DNA of 64,000 nt from HdN1 sp964473645 (GCA_964473645.1 CAYYPW010000002.1:372001-436000), one strand, 5' to 3'; numbered from the stretch's first letter, positions 8,926 to 18,062 are shown. Translations and numbers: made by a program. The notes: generated by a model not told the origin, from the letters alone.

Positions 8926-9399
8926 TCAGTCTTCTCCTGGCGGTGTCATCCATAACGTCGTCAATGAGCGCAACGCCATAACGCCGAAGCTCACCGGCAT
9001 TATGATTAGGCACCACCACAACGGCACGCGGCCAAAGGCCATCTCGCCGGATTCTTGTTCGTATACGACCAAAAGCCAACAACACCAGGCAGCGACCGCA
9101 CACACACCCGCCGAGAACAATGCTGGCAACCAGCGTGTCGATGTGCGAAATCGCTCCGGCAATAACAGCAGAAAAGCATCGATGCTAATGTGTTTGCGTT
9201 CGCGTGACGCAATCGATGCACCTAAAAAGCCCAACCACAGCAACGCATATTGCTGAAAGGCCTCTACCCAATCAATGCCCGAATCGAAACCATTGCGCAA
9301 GATCACCTGTACGATAGCCGATATCAGCATGCTGGCGAGTATCAATACCACCAACGTGTTCTCTAGCCAGGCCCAGTGACGAGCAATACGCGCTAACAT
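8926..9399 (-). CDS. dctQ: TRAP transporter small permease (DctQ family)
   Basis: 157 residues with four hydrophobic segments. The first reads L-V-V-L-I-L-A-S-M-L-I-S-A, and the motif W-V-E-A-F-Q-Q-Y-A-L-L-W-L-G-F-L-G-A is followed by R-K-H-I-S-I-D, the usual DctQ pattern. It lies between the binding protein (3 bp upstream) and the large permease (1 bp downstream) and joins them in the membrane complex. Confidence 0.93.
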   Translation of the reverse strand: MLARIARHWAWLENTLVVLILASMLISAIVQVILRNGFDSGIDWVEAFQQYALLWLGFLGASIASRERKHISIDAFLLLLPERFRTSTRWLPALFSAGVCAVAAWCCWLLVVYEQESGEMAFGRVPLWWCLIIMPVSFGVMALRSLTTLWMTPPGED

Positions 9400-9402
9400 C
9401 GC

Positions 9403-10416
9403 TCAGTTCGCGCCTGTTTTGTTGCGCAATTCAGTGACAGCGTTACTAACAGCCTTGTAAGACTCGGGTGATATAAATCCATCCTTGACGACTTTTTCAG
9501 TCGCAGAGTGACCAAAATCATGCCACGCCTTCAAGATATCCCCCGTCGGTGTATCGAACACCAACCCCTGGTTTTTAAGCGCAGCCAACGCACCCTGCTC
9601 GTCTTTGCGATTGATTTCGCTCATCTCATGAAATTTTTCCGACATGATGCTCCGTAACGCCGCCTGATCAGGGCCGGAAAGTTTTCCGAAGGTCTTTTTA
9701 TCCACCACCAAACCACCCCAGATAAACAATACGGGCAAATCCAGTACATGTTTGACCTGACTGTGCCATTGCAACGCGATGGCGGCTACCGGCGGCGAGG
9801 CAATCGTGTCGATCATGTGGGTTTGCAAACCGGTTAGCACATCACCCAGCGGCAACGGAATCGGGCTCACCCCCAACGTCCCCACGGCGGCACGCGATGC
9901 CTCATCATTGGCAGGAATCCAGACTTTGGCCTGTTGGAGATCTTCGACCGACTTAATCGGCTTTCGACTCATCAGATAGGCCATACCGCCCTCGCCCATT
10001 CCCAACAGCACCAGCCCCTTGGCCTCAAGCCCGGCGGCCACTTGCGGATCAAAGCTAGCGCGTGCAGCATCTACCTCAGCGTAATTGGCAAACAGGAAGG
10101 GCAAATTGTAGGCCTGTGCATCGCGATACCACGACGCCAGCACACCCCCCGTGAGCGCACCACCATGCAGTTGACCGAACTTGATCTTCTTCAACACGTT
10201 GGCATCGTCGCCCATGACGCCGCCCGGATACAGCTTGAACTGCACCCGGCCCTCAGTTTTCTTTTCAACCTCGGCGGCGCCTTCGCGCATGAGCTTCATC
10301 CAGGTGGATCCGTCAGGGCTGAGCGTGGCCACCTTCAACGTCGTCGCGGCCACTACCGGCGTCACCATGCTCGTTGCAATCGCCACTACCGCCACTATTT
10401 TATGCCACACGCGCAT
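9403..10416 (-). CDS. dctP: TRAP transporter periplasmic solute-binding protein (DctP family)
   Basis: 337 residues with a Sec signal peptide ending V-V-A-A. Typical DctP features follow: T-L-K-V-A-T-L-S-P-D-G-S-T-W-M, a central G-M-G-E-G-G-M-A-Y-L-M-S with a conserved arginine nearby, and a C-terminal helix region. It binds the solute in the periplasm and delivers it to DctQM. A TatT-type lipoprotein gene sits 24 bp upstream in the same operon, placing it in the TatT-associated branch (called TatP in Treponema). Confidence 0.92.
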   Translation of the reverse strand: MRVWHKIVAVVAIATSMVTPVVAATTLKVATLSPDGSTWMKLMREGAAEVEKKTEGRVQFKLYPGGVMGDDANVLKKIKFGQLHGGALTGGVLASWYRDAQAYNLPFLFANYAEVDAARASFDPQVAAGLEAKGLVLLGMGEGGMAYLMSRKPIKSVEDLQQAKVWIPANDEASRAAVGTLGVSPIPLPLGDVLTGLQTHMIDTIASPPVAAIALQWHSQVKHVLDLPVLFIWGGLVVDKKTFGKLSGPDQAALRSIMSEKFHEMSEINRKDEQGALAALKNQGLVFDTPTGDILKAWHDFGHSATEKVVKDGFISPESYKAVSNAVTELRNKTGAN

Positions 10417-10440
10417 GCACTCACCTCGAGATCCGTTCTA

Positions 10441-11355
10441 CTAAAAATAGTCCTTGGCCGTTTCGCGCAGTGTTGTCGCACGACGCTTGGCCAGGGCGTT
10501 ACTTAATTTCAATCCATTGGACGGGTGCGCGTCATCGATCACCTCATTGACCAATCGATCATGCAAGGCTTGATCGAAGACCAGGCGTGCATAGAATTCA
10601 GCATACAGCACTTTTGCCATCAGATTGCGGCCGTCACTCACACTGATCGCTTTTTCAAAGTAGTCGCGCCCCTTTTCGGGTTTGCCACCTAACGCGGCGG
10701 GTACGAGGCTGTTCATCACCCCAAGATAGACAAAAGCATTGCCATAATCGATCGCTGGATCATGTTCGACAACGCGTGCCATCAGCCGCTCGGCTTTCGC
10801 CAGCTGAGCAATGGCGTTCCAATCGTCTTTGTTGACTTGAATCCAGGTGATCCAGACACTGGCAAAATCATAGGCCAGCTTGCGCACCGATTCATCTGCC
10901 CAATCCAGCCCCAGATCGATATCGTCGATGCCACCTTTATAGGCGTCGCAGAGAGGGTTTTCTTGCAGACAGGCGCTACGGCGAGCCAGTGTCCACGCTT
11001 GCTCGGCAAAGATTTTTTGCCGCTCATTATCCGCAATAAACGAAGACGAGAACGTTGCCTTGAGGCGCGCATCCGCCATGGCCAATGCGCCATTTTCAGG
11101 GCTGTTGTGCACCAGCGTATCCATCAGAAGCAAATAGGCAGGCAAAGCGTCGGCCACCATTTGTGTATCTTCTTGCTGCATGACCGCGGTCGCAAAATCC
11201 TGTGAAAGGCGATCGGCTTTCTGGCGCACCAGATAACCGCAACCTGGTAGACACAGGATTAAACACAAGCCAACGCAGAACGAAACCCTGGAAAGGCTTC
11301 TGCTATTTTTGGTGGCGCTGTGAACATTATTATTCGTTGAGTAACTCATACCCAT
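10441..11355 (-). CDS. TatT-type lipoprotein of a TRAP transporter
   Basis: 304 residues with a lipobox in the N-terminal region (L-C-L-P-G-C-G-Y), so it is a lipoprotein. The rest is alpha-helical with TPR-like pairing. It contains V-Y-L-G-V-M-N-S-L-V-P-A-A-L-G-G-K-P-E-K-G, followed by Y-F-E-K-A-I and later V-L-Y-A-E-F-Y, the signature of the TatT family (TRAP-associated TPR protein). TatT of Treponema pallidum forms a trimer that binds the TRAP binding protein and is proposed to channel a hydrophobic ligand. It is the first gene of the tatT-dctP-dctQ-dctM operon. An alternative start is two codons in. Confidence 0.82.
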   Translation of the reverse strand: MGMSYSTNNNVHSATKNSRSLSRVSFCVGLCLILCLPGCGYLVRQKADRLSQDFATAVMQQEDTQMVADALPAYLLLMDTLVHNSPENGALAMADARLKATFSSSFIADNERQKIFAEQAWTLARRSACLQENPLCDAYKGGIDDIDLGLDWADESVRKLAYDFASVWITWIQVNKDDWNAIAQLAKAERLMARVVEHDPAIDYGNAFVYLGVMNSLVPAALGGKPEKGRDYFEKAISVSDGRNLMAKVLYAEFYARLVFDQALHDRLVNEVIDDAHPSNGLKLSNALAKRRATTLRETAKDYF

Positions 11356-11405
11356 TTATTTCTATCAAAAGTTCTGTCGGGGATTAGCGCAAACACCAGA
11401 AACAC

Positions 11406-11431
11406 AAAAGCCCGGTAAGTACCGGGCTTTT
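11406..11431. terminator. Rho-independent terminator of the etfBA operon
   Basis: A perfect inverted repeat of AAAAGCCCGGTA around a very small centre, flanked by A and T runs on both strands. It lies about 20 bp after the etfA stop on the minus strand. Confidence 0.8.
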
Positions 11432-11450
11432 GCAACGATCTAGGCAGTGC

Positions 11451-12380
11451 TTAGACCAGCTTTTCCATAGCGGGAACCGCTTCAAACAGATCAGCCACCA
11501 GACCGTAGTCAGCCACCTGGAAGATGGGGGCTTCTGCGTCTTTGTTGATGGCAACGATCACTTTGCTATCTTTCATACCGGCCAAGTGCTGGATAGCGCC
11601 AGAGATACCAACGGCGATATACAGCTCAGGAGCAACGATCTTGCCGGTTTGACCGACTTGCATGTCGTTTGGAGCAAAGCCTGCGTCAACTGCAGCGCGT
11701 GAAGCGCCAACAGCAGCGCCGAGCTTGTCAGCAACGGCTTCAATGATCTTGAAGTTTTCGCCAGAGCCCATACCACGACCGCCAGACACGACGATGCGGG
11801 CAGCCGTCAGTTCAGGACGGTCAGACTTGGCCAGCTCTTCACCGATGAACTTGGAGATGCCAGCGTCTTTGGCGCCGCCAACGGATTCAACGGCAGCAGA
11901 ACCGCCTTCAGCTTTAACGGGATCAAAAGCCGTACCACGCACAGTGATCACCTTGATGGCATCGCTGCTTTGCACGGTAGCAATAGCGTTACCGGCATAG
12001 AAAGGACGCTTAAAGGTGTCAGCGCTGACCACGCCACTGATCTCAGAGATCATTTGCGAATCAAGCAGTGCAGCAGTACGCGGCAGGAAGTTTTTGCCGG
12101 TAGTGGTGGCAGCCGCCAAAATATGGCTGTAAGCCTTGCCCACTTCAGCAACGAGTACCGAAACGTTCTCGGCCAGTTGGTGACCGAATGCAGCGTCGTC
12201 GGCCACCAATACTTTGGATACGCCTTCGATTTTGGCAGCCGCTTGAGCTGCTGCGCCGCAGTTGTGACCCGCAACGAGCAAATGGATATCGCCACCAATG
12301 GCTTTGGCAGCGGCAACGGTATTCAGCGTGGCGCCTTTGACGCTGCTGTTGTCGTGTTCAACGTAAACGAGAATGCTCAT
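11451..12380 (-). CDS. etfA: Electron transfer flavoprotein subunit alpha
   Basis: 309 residues. The N-terminal half (M-S-I-L-V-Y-V-E-H-D) is the adenine-nucleotide-like fold. The C-terminal FAD-binding half has S-G-G-R-G-M-G-S, the motif with G-A-A-V-G-A-S-R-A-A-V-D, Q-V-G-Q-T-G and I-A-V-G-I-S-G-A-I-Q-H. With EtfB it carries electrons from acyl-CoA and other dehydrogenases to the quinone pool. The ATG overlaps the etfB stop by one base (TAATG), so translation is coupled. Confidence 0.97.
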   Translation of the reverse strand: MSILVYVEHDNSSVKGATLNTVAAAKAIGGDIHLLVAGHNCGAAAQAAAKIEGVSKVLVADDAAFGHQLAENVSVLVAEVGKAYSHILAAATTTGKNFLPRTAALLDSQMISEISGVVSADTFKRPFYAGNAIATVQSSDAIKVITVRGTAFDPVKAEGGSAAVESVGGAKDAGISKFIGEELAKSDRPELTAARIVVSGGRGMGSGENFKIIEAVADKLGAAVGASRAAVDAGFAPNDMQVGQTGKIVAPELYIAVGISGAIQHLAGMKDSKVIVAINKDAEAPIFQVADYGLVADLFEAVPAMEKLV

Positions 12381-13129
12381 TAGATCACCTTCGCTTCATT
12401 CTTGAGTTTGGCAACCAGTTCTTCAACGGTCGCAACCTTGATACCCGCTTTACGCTCAGAAGGCGCTTCGACTTTCAGGGTCTTGACGCGCGGCTTGACG
12501 TCGACGCCGAGAGCATCGGGCGTTTTGGTATCAAGCGGCTTTTTCTTGGCCTTCATGATGTTGGGCAGAGACGCATAACGCGGCTCGTTCAAGCGAAGGT
12601 CGGTAGTAACGACGGCAGGCAGTGCCAGCTCAACGGTTTGCAAACCACCGTCGATTTCGCGGACAACAGACACTTTACCGTTGGCTACATCGACCTTGGA
12701 AGCGTAAGTACCTTGCGAGATACCCGCCAGCGCAGCCAGCATTTGGCCCGTCTGGTTGTTATCACCGTCAATGGATTGCTTGCCGAGGATGATCAGGTCA
12801 GGCTTTTCCTGGTCAACGATGGCTTTCAGGAGCTTGGCAACGCCCAGCGGCTGAACGGCTTCGTTAGTTTCTACCAGAATGCCGCGATCGGCGCCCAGAG
12901 CCAGTGCAGTACGAATCTGCTCTTGCGCTTCCTTCGGACCAATCGACACAGCTACGATTTCTTTGGCAACCCCTTTCTCTTTCAGGCGAACGGCTTCTTC
13001 GATCGCAATTTCGCAGAAGGGGTTCAGAGCCATCTTGACGTTGTTAAGATCAACATCAGTGTTATCCGGCTTGACCCGCACTTTGACGTTGTAATCTACA
13101 ACTCGTTTGACAGCGACAAGAACCTTCAT
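12380..13129 (-). CDS. etfB: Electron transfer flavoprotein subunit beta
   Basis: 249 residues beginning M-K-V-L-V-A-V-K-R-V-V-D-Y. It has the N-P-F-C-E-I-A-I-E-E-A segment and L-G-K-Q-S-I-D-G-D-N-N-Q-T-G-Q, both conserved in EtfB and involved in AMP binding and subunit contact. It is the first gene of the etfBA operon and ends overlapping etfA. The length is the usual one. Confidence 0.97.
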   Translation of the reverse strand: MKVLVAVKRVVDYNVKVRVKPDNTDVDLNNVKMALNPFCEIAIEEAVRLKEKGVAKEIVAVSIGPKEAQEQIRTALALGADRGILVETNEAVQPLGVAKLLKAIVDQEKPDLIILGKQSIDGDNNQTGQMLAALAGISQGTYASKVDVANGKVSVVREIDGGLQTVELALPAVVTTDLRLNEPRYASLPNIMKAKKKPLDTKTPDALGVDVKPRVKTLKVEAPSERKAGIKVATVEELVAKLKNEAKVI

Positions 13130-13684
13130 GTAATCCTCGGCGTATGACTATATGTGAATAGATGGCAAGACGACCGACCGTTTCCCGAGACAAAACAAAC
13201 GGCTAGACACTAGCTTACCCGACTGGAACTGCACTGGGGTAAAAAGGCAACTTAAAGCCCCTACCGCGAGGGCGGTCGGTATCTTGCCGATTTATAGGGG
13301 GAAGGTCAATAGCCTTTCGGCCCACCCGCCAGGCCTGTTTAGCCAAACTGCGGGATTGTACTCATCTTACTGATATAAAAGGATTTGGCAGCGCAACGAA
13401 GCAAGTTTAGTCAACTTCGCCGAAATTGCGAGAGTGAACGCGCAAAACAAACAAAAAACAACACGGAACGTAAGGGCAGCTGGGATATACTGGCCCCGGC
13501 CCTGCCAGGGTCACTCCATTGAGGAGAATACTCCTTAATTTGGAGTATGTTTGCCTTACGGAGGACACCAGCGCTGGTCATTGCGGTCAACGATTGACCA
13601 CATGGAAGACCCGCTGCCTCACTCATAACTGTGTCACAACAAAAACAGTCACTACTACCGTAGTAACGATGAGGTCTATGGACT
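13130..13684. other. 555-bp gap: divergent promoter region of etfBA and the chalcone-isomerase-like gene
   Basis: There is no convincing gene here. On the etf side, the segment around 13256-13301 can fold into nested stems (CCCCT pairing with AGGGG, enclosing ACCGC/GCGGT) and would lie in the etfBA leader. On the other side are a seven-base perfect inverted repeat (ATACTCC 13528-13534 with GGAGTAT 13542-13548) and a TACTA-CCG-TAGTA palindrome at 13653-13665, about 20 bases before the gene start. These could be operator sites, but no regulator is identified. Confidence 0.35.
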
Positions 13685-14254
13685 ATGAAACGTGCTCTCG
13701 CTATCGTCTCTCTCATGATCGCCACGTCTTCGGCTTCTGCTCTCGATATCGCCGGAATCAAATTGCCTGACAGCATGCCTGTCGCGGATCAACAACTTGC
13801 TCTGAACGGTGCGGGCGTTCGCGAAAAATGGATGTTCGACCTGTATGTCAGCGGCCTTTATTTGCAAGCGCCCAGCAAGGATTCCAAAACGGTCATTGCT
13901 GCCGACGAAAACCAATCGATTCGCTTGCACATCATCTCGGACAAAATCACCAGTGAGCGCATGATCAGCGCCACCACCGAAGGCTTTGAAAAGTCGCTCG
14001 ATGGCAAAATGGGTGCACTCAAACCCAAGATCGATGATTTCATCGCGACCTTCAACGAACCGATTAAAGTGGGCGATTATTTCGACCTGACGTATGTCAA
14101 AGGTGAAGGCGTGCATGTCGCCAAAAATGGCGCCAAGGTAAAAACCATTGCGGGTCTGGATTTCAAACAAGCCCTCTACGGCATTTGGTTGAGCGATACG
14201 CCTGCACAGGAATCTCTCAAGCAAGAAATGCTTGGCCTTGTTGAACATGACTAA
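13685..14254 (+). CDS. Secreted chalcone-isomerase-like protein (copy 1)
   Basis: 189 residues with a clear signal peptide (M-K-R-A-L-A-I-V-S-L-M-I-A-T-S-S-A-S-A). Mature features include L-N-G-A-G-V-R-E-K-W-M-F-D-L-Y-V-S-G-L-Y-L, the G-D-Y-F-D-L-T-Y strand and A-L-Y-G-I-W-L-S near the end, the layout of bacterial chalcone-isomerase-like (Chalcone_3) proteins. The bacterial members have no proven enzyme activity; plant relatives include fatty-acid-binding proteins, so periplasmic lipid binding is plausible but inferred. A paralogue lies at 19.4 kb. It is a single-gene unit ended by a terminator. Confidence 0.85.
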   Translation: MKRALAIVSLMIATSSASALDIAGIKLPDSMPVADQQLALNGAGVREKWMFDLYVSGLYLQAPSKDSKTVIAADENQSIRLHIISDKITSERMISATTEGFEKSLDGKMGALKPKIDDFIATFNEPIKVGDYFDLTYVKGEGVHVAKNGAKVKTIAGLDFKQALYGIWLSDTPAQESLKQEMLGLVEHD

Positions 14255-14287
14255 AATCTAGCATAACTAAAAGTTTAGCTAGATTAG
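14253..14287 (+). other. Imperfect hairpin after the chalcone-isomerase-like gene
   Basis: CTAAAATCTAGC pairs with GCTAGATTAG across a short A/T-rich loop, starting at the stop codon. No T run follows, so it is not a classic terminator. It may stabilise the mRNA end or pause transcription before the stronger terminator downstream. Confidence 0.3.
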
Positions 14288-14361
14288 GAGTAGCGCTTGC
14301 TTAGGCGTTGGGCACGATTAAGTGCTGAACAAGATTGAGCACCGTACCCCATGAAAAAAGC

Positions 14362-14394
14362 AAAAGGCACCCTGCGCAACGCAGGTGCCTTTTT
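14362..14394 (+). terminator. Rho-independent terminator
   Basis: AAAAGGCACC plus TGCG pairs with CGCA plus GGTGCCTTTT around a CAA loop, with one bulged base and a T run. It ends the chalcone-isomerase-like unit and separates it from olsBA. Confidence 0.75.
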
Positions 14395-14522
14395 CATCAC
14401 CACATTCATCACCGCATCACAGCCCCTTATAGCGTCTTCAATTCTTCATCGCTCTGTCACTTCTCTGAAATATCGCGATCCTACCCTTTCACATGTACCC
14501 ATCATCCATCCGGAGTTCGTAC

Positions 14523-15299
14523 ATGCTGCAAGAACTTACCAGTAAAGTAGCAGAACAAAGCACCCTCGCCCCCCGCCTTTACGCCGATATCATTACAGAC
14601 ATAAGCGATATCCGTCAGGCGCAACGTTTGCGCTATGAAACCTTTTGCGAAGAATACGCGGTAACGCTGCCTGTCAATGGCTACTGGCAGGGTCAAGCCA
14701 TCGACATCGATGAATTCGATGATCATTGCATTCACTTTGTGGTTCGCGAAACCGTAACGGGCGATATCGTCGGCTATACGCGCGCCCTGCCCTGCGATCG
14801 CGCACGTATTGTTGGCGATTTTTATTCCTCCCACGAATTCGAACTGGAGGCAATCAAAGCCCTTCCCGGCAAGTTTCTGGAGATCGGTCGCACCTGTATT
14901 CGCAAGGACTACCGCAACGGTGCAACCATTGCCGTGCTGTGGGGAAAGCTGGCACAACACTTGTTGCAGCATGGTTACAACTACCTGTTTGGTTGTGCCT
15001 CAATATCGCTGGCAGACGGCGGTTTGCAATATGCCTCCATCATGAACGTGGTGCGTACCAAACATTTGTCTGCACCTGATGTGCGCGTCACTCCGAAGCT
15101 GCCCATTCCTGGCGTGAGCAACGAGGGCTTATCGGCTTTGTTTCCCCCACTTTTGAAAGCTTATACACGCATGGGCGCGAAAATCTGTGGCGAAGCCTGC
15201 TGGGACCCAGATTTCAACGTCGCCGACGTATTCGTTCTGCTGGATACGAGCGAACTGAACGGGCGTTATGCCAAACATTTCTTACGCGCTGCCGAATAG
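14523..15299 (+). CDS. olsB: L-ornithine N-alpha-acyltransferase-like (OlsB), ornithine-lipid synthesis
   Basis: 258 residues from the ATG at 14523, which has GGAG seven bases upstream. It is a GNAT-type acyltransferase of the OlsB/hemolysin-like group: R-Q-A-Q-R-L-R-Y-E-T-F-C-E-E-Y, then E-I-G-R-T-C-I-R-K-D-Y-R-N-G, and L-F-G-C-A-S-I-S, which fit that family. OlsB moves a 3-hydroxyacyl chain from ACP to ornithine to form lyso-ornithine lipid in the cytoplasm. A PlsC/OlsA-like acyltransferase begins 14 bp downstream, the expected partner for the second acylation. The pairing supports the ornithine-lipid assignment, although homologues can use other amino acids. Confidence 0.75.
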   Translation: MLQELTSKVAEQSTLAPRLYADIITDISDIRQAQRLRYETFCEEYAVTLPVNGYWQGQAIDIDEFDDHCIHFVVRETVTGDIVGYTRALPCDRARIVGDFYSSHEFELEAIKALPGKFLEIGRTCIRKDYRNGATIAVLWGKLAQHLLQHGYNYLFGCASISLADGGLQYASIMNVVRTKHLSAPDVRVTPKLPIPGVSNEGLSALFPPLLKAYTRMGAKICGEACWDPDFNVADVFVLLDTSELNGRYAKHFLRAAE

Positions 15300-15313
15300 G
15301 AGAAAACCCACGC

Positions 15314-16102
15314 ATGGCGATGATCCGCAGATTATGGCGAAGCTCCTTGATGGTAGGCCACATTTCTTCTGGACTGGTATTGTTGGTGGCAACGGGCGCC
15401 GTATGGCGACCGTATAACCCGGCGGTTCGCAAAACCATGCAATGGTGGCTGGGACGTGTGACCCGCATTCTGAATATTGAAGTACAACTGCAAGGTCAGA
15501 TCCCGCACGAAAAAGAAGGCGCTGTTTTGTTGGTTTCCAACCATGTGTCATGGGTGGACATTCCACTTATAGGTAGCGTTACACCCGTCAGTTTTCTATC
15601 TAAAGCAGAAGTCGCCAAGTGGCCTTTGATTGGTACGCTGGCGTCTAAAGTCGGGACATTATATATTCAGCGGGGCGCGGGCAATACAGATGCTGTTTCT
15701 CGCACGATTGCTGATACCTTGCGGCGTAATCGATCGGTGTTGTTTTTTCCTGAGGGAACGACGACCGATGGCACCAGCGTTAAGCGCTTTCATTCCAAGC
15801 TATTTAAAGTGTGTCATCACCATCCGGTGAAGGTATTGCCCGTGGTTGTTCGCTATTGGTCGGAAGAGGATGACAATCCGGTGCCGTTTATTGGGGATGA
15901 CGAGTTTACACAGCACTTGTGGAATATGATGGGGCATAAAAAATTGTATGCGTCGGTAGACGTGTTGGAACCGATGGAACTCACCACCGACTCACTGGCA
16001 CAACAAGTGAGTGAATTAGAGCAACGCATGCGAGCAGTGGTTGAAGGTATCTCGAAGGAACACGACACATTGCGTCCTGCCTACGCTTTGCGCGTGGCAT
16101 GA
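15314..16102 (+). CDS. olsA: Lysophospholipid / lyso-ornithine-lipid acyltransferase (PlsC/OlsA-like)
   Basis: 262 residues. After an N-terminal hydrophobic segment come the PlsC-family motifs: N-H-V-S-W-V-D-I-P (the H-x4-D catalytic motif), F-L-S-K-A-E-V, F-P-E-G-T-T-T-D-G and the later V-L-P-V-V-V-R-Y. It is an integral or peripheral inner-membrane enzyme that transfers an acyl chain to a lyso-lipid. Placed directly after the OlsB-like gene, the likely substrate is lyso-ornithine lipid, although lysophosphatidic acid cannot be excluded. Confidence 0.82.
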   Translation: MAMIRRLWRSSLMVGHISSGLVLLVATGAVWRPYNPAVRKTMQWWLGRVTRILNIEVQLQGQIPHEKEGAVLLVSNHVSWVDIPLIGSVTPVSFLSKAEVAKWPLIGTLASKVGTLYIQRGAGNTDAVSRTIADTLRRNRSVLFFPEGTTTDGTSVKRFHSKLFKVCHHHPVKVLPVVVRYWSEEDDNPVPFIGDDEFTQHLWNMMGHKKLYASVDVLEPMELTTDSLAQQVSELEQRMRAVVEGISKEHDTLRPAYALRVA

Positions 16103-16141
16103 TTGACCAAGCTTCCTGCATCAGATTTTTCGTCGGTCTTA

Positions 16142-16171
16142 TCTTCAAGCTGATCGTCTTCAAGCTGATCG
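16142..16171. repeat. Perfect 15-bp tandem duplication
   Basis: TCTTCAAGCTGATCG is repeated twice back to back in the gap between the converging olsA-like and M14 peptidase genes. It is outside any supported gene. It looks like a small slippage duplication. Confidence 0.7.
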
Positions 16172-16217
16172 CCAAGTGTTTCGTCACAGCAAGCAAATGC
16201 GCCTGTCCTCCGGCCGA

Positions 16218-17264
16218 TCACCCGATCAAGGCCGGCCCTCTATACCAATGCTCTATTGCCTGATGCATCCACTCATCATGAGTATCTTTGCCTGGTAACC
16301 AACGCTCGTAATTACGTGCTGCCCGCATCAAAAAATCCATGAGGCATTGATGGCGGCGCAAGACCCGTTCATGACGATGCGGCATGACCGGATTGAATAT
16401 CCCAAGAGAATTGAACATCTGTTTGGGATTTTTTCGCACCCACATCCATGAACCCATCTCCAGGGTGAGGGGCAGATACATGCCAGCGCGCTCGCTAATC
16501 CCTGTTTTATAGGTGTAATCCCAAAAATCACCGTGCGTTGTGTAGCTGGTCGATTGCGGTTCTATCACATAAAAGGAATAGCTACTGTGATTGCGTTGAA
16601 ACAATTGCTGCAGGGCATACACTTCGCCGATGTGTTCAAAAGGATCAGGCGTATAAGCATACGGAAACCAGATCCGATCCTGATGCCCGAAGCCGGAATG
16701 GCAATCCAGCGTTATGACAAACCGCGACGTTCGCAAGACTGACTGCACGTATTCGTACACGGCCTGATTTTCTTGCTGCATGTCCTGGCCCTTTTTGCCA
16801 CGATACCAGGGCAGGTAGCGCGAAACGCGATGACCACCCAACATCAGTGACACCTTGCCTTTGGCGTCGATGGGCGCATTCCGCATCAGATCCACACCTT
16901 GGGCGTTACTGCGACGGCGGCGTAACATTCCGGCAGGGTTCATCAGTGGTATGAAGACCACCCGTAAATCCGTCAACAACATTTCCAGGGTATCGTCCCA
17001 GTGCATGCGCTCGAACAGAGTTTGCATAAATGACAGCAATACCTGGGTTCCGATGCGTTCAACACCATGCACGCCCCCAACAAAGATCACAGTGGGTGCA
17101 TCGGGTGCGGTGCTGCCGAATTCAAATCGATAGATCGGCAAGATCTCTTGTTTATATACAATCTCAGACAGGATGGAAACGCGGCAGCGATGATCGTGTA
17201 ATTCAGCCCAGCGATCAAGCTGGTACAACTCTGGCAAGCCCTTTAATACACGCTCGGATCGCAC
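16218..17264 (-). CDS. M14-family zinc carboxypeptidase-like protein
   Basis: 348 residues. The start is a GTG at 17264 with AGGGG eight bases upstream. The M14 zinc site is visible: G-G-V-H-G-V-E (H66 and E69 as H-x2-E), then L-D-C-H-S-G-F-G supplying the third ligand, and a late T-L-E-M-G-S-W as the candidate catalytic glutamate. There is no signal peptide, so it acts in the cytoplasm unless exported otherwise. The substrate is unknown; cytoplasmic M14 relatives include murein-peptide and succinylglutamate-type amidases. The gene stands alone between olsA and msrA. Confidence 0.8.
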   Translation of the reverse strand: MRSERVLKGLPELYQLDRWAELHDHRCRVSILSEIVYKQEILPIYRFEFGSTAPDAPTVIFVGGVHGVERIGTQVLLSFMQTLFERMHWDDTLEMLLTDLRVVFIPLMNPAGMLRRRRSNAQGVDLMRNAPIDAKGKVSLMLGGHRVSRYLPWYRGKKGQDMQQENQAVYEYVQSVLRTSRFVITLDCHSGFGHQDRIWFPYAYTPDPFEHIGEVYALQQLFQRNHSSYSFYVIEPQSTSYTTHGDFWDYTYKTGISERAGMYLPLTLEMGSWMWVRKNPKQMFNSLGIFNPVMPHRHERVLRRHQCLMDFLMRAARNYERWLPGKDTHDEWMHQAIEHWYRGPALIG

Positions 17265-17414
17265 GTCGATTCCCCTAAAAAGACAACACCGATTTACTAC
17301 AATTAGGTTTCAGAAAAATGACAGTCACCAAGATGGCGATCGAAGTATCCGGATGCAAGATCCAACGTAAAATGCTGCGTCAGTGAAAGGCGATCACATT
17401 AGCATCGGACGTGC

Positions 17415-18062
17415 TCAGTAGCAAACACCTGTTCCCCCTAGACCACAATAGCCTCCAGGATTTTTGGCCAGGTATTGCTGGTGATAATCTTCTGCGTAGT
17501 AGAAAGCGGTCAGCGGTTTTATTTCGGTGGTGATTGTTCCTTGGCCATGCTTTTTCAGCGCGGATTGATAGTGTTGCAACGTTTTGTCGATGATTTGACG
17601 CTGGTCCTCAGTGGCGTAGTAAATGCCGGAACGGTATTGTGTGCCCACATCATTGCCCTGGCGCATACCTTGTGTGGGATTGTGGCTTTCCCAGAATTGG
17701 GCAAGCAAGGTATCGAGACTGAGGCGAGTTGGATCGAAAACAATTTTTACCACCTCATTATGCCCGGTTTGGCCGCTGCACACTTCTTCGTAGGTGGGGT
17801 TGGGGGTGACACCGGCGCTGTATCCGACGGCTGTGGTGTAAACCCCGGGCAGTGTCCAAAAGCGCTTTTCAGCGCCCCAGAAACACCCCATTCCCACCAC
17901 GATTTCTTGAAGGTGCTCCGGATAAGGGGGTAATAACGGGTTACCGAGCACATAGTGACGATTAGTGACTGTCATCGGCGTCTGACGGCCGGGCAACGCA
18001 TCTTCCGGTGACACCATTTGCGATTTCATGCGGTATTTCAGCGACGTGTATAGATCAAACAT
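17415..18062 (-). CDS. msrA: Peptide methionine-S-sulfoxide reductase
   Basis: 215 residues from the ATG at 18062. The catalytic motif G-C-F-W-G-A-E has Cys60. Also present are T-A-V-G-Y-S-A-G, T-G-H-N-E-V-V and the C-terminal Y-C-G-L-G-G-T-G-V-C-Y with the resolving cysteines. The N-terminal extension (S-P-E-D-A-L-P-G-R) is that of the longer, E. coli-type MsrA. It repairs oxidised methionine using thioredoxin. Confidence 0.97.
   Translation of the reverse strand: MFDLYTSLKYRMKSQMVSPEDALPGRQTPMTVTNRHYVLGNPLLPPYPEHLQEIVVGMGCFWGAEKRFWTLPGVYTTAVGYSAGVTPNPTYEEVCSGQTGHNEVVKIVFDPTRLSLDTLLAQFWESHNPTQGMRQGNDVGTQYRSGIYYATEDQRQIIDKTLQHYQSALKKHGQGTITTEIKPLTAFYYAEDYHQQYLAKNPGGYCGLGGTGVCY

Noticed and set aside
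13256..13301. Riboswitch or leader structure upstream of etfBA
   Set aside because: The nested stems are suggestive, but no known riboswitch core is recognisable, so it is only mentioned in the intergenic entry.
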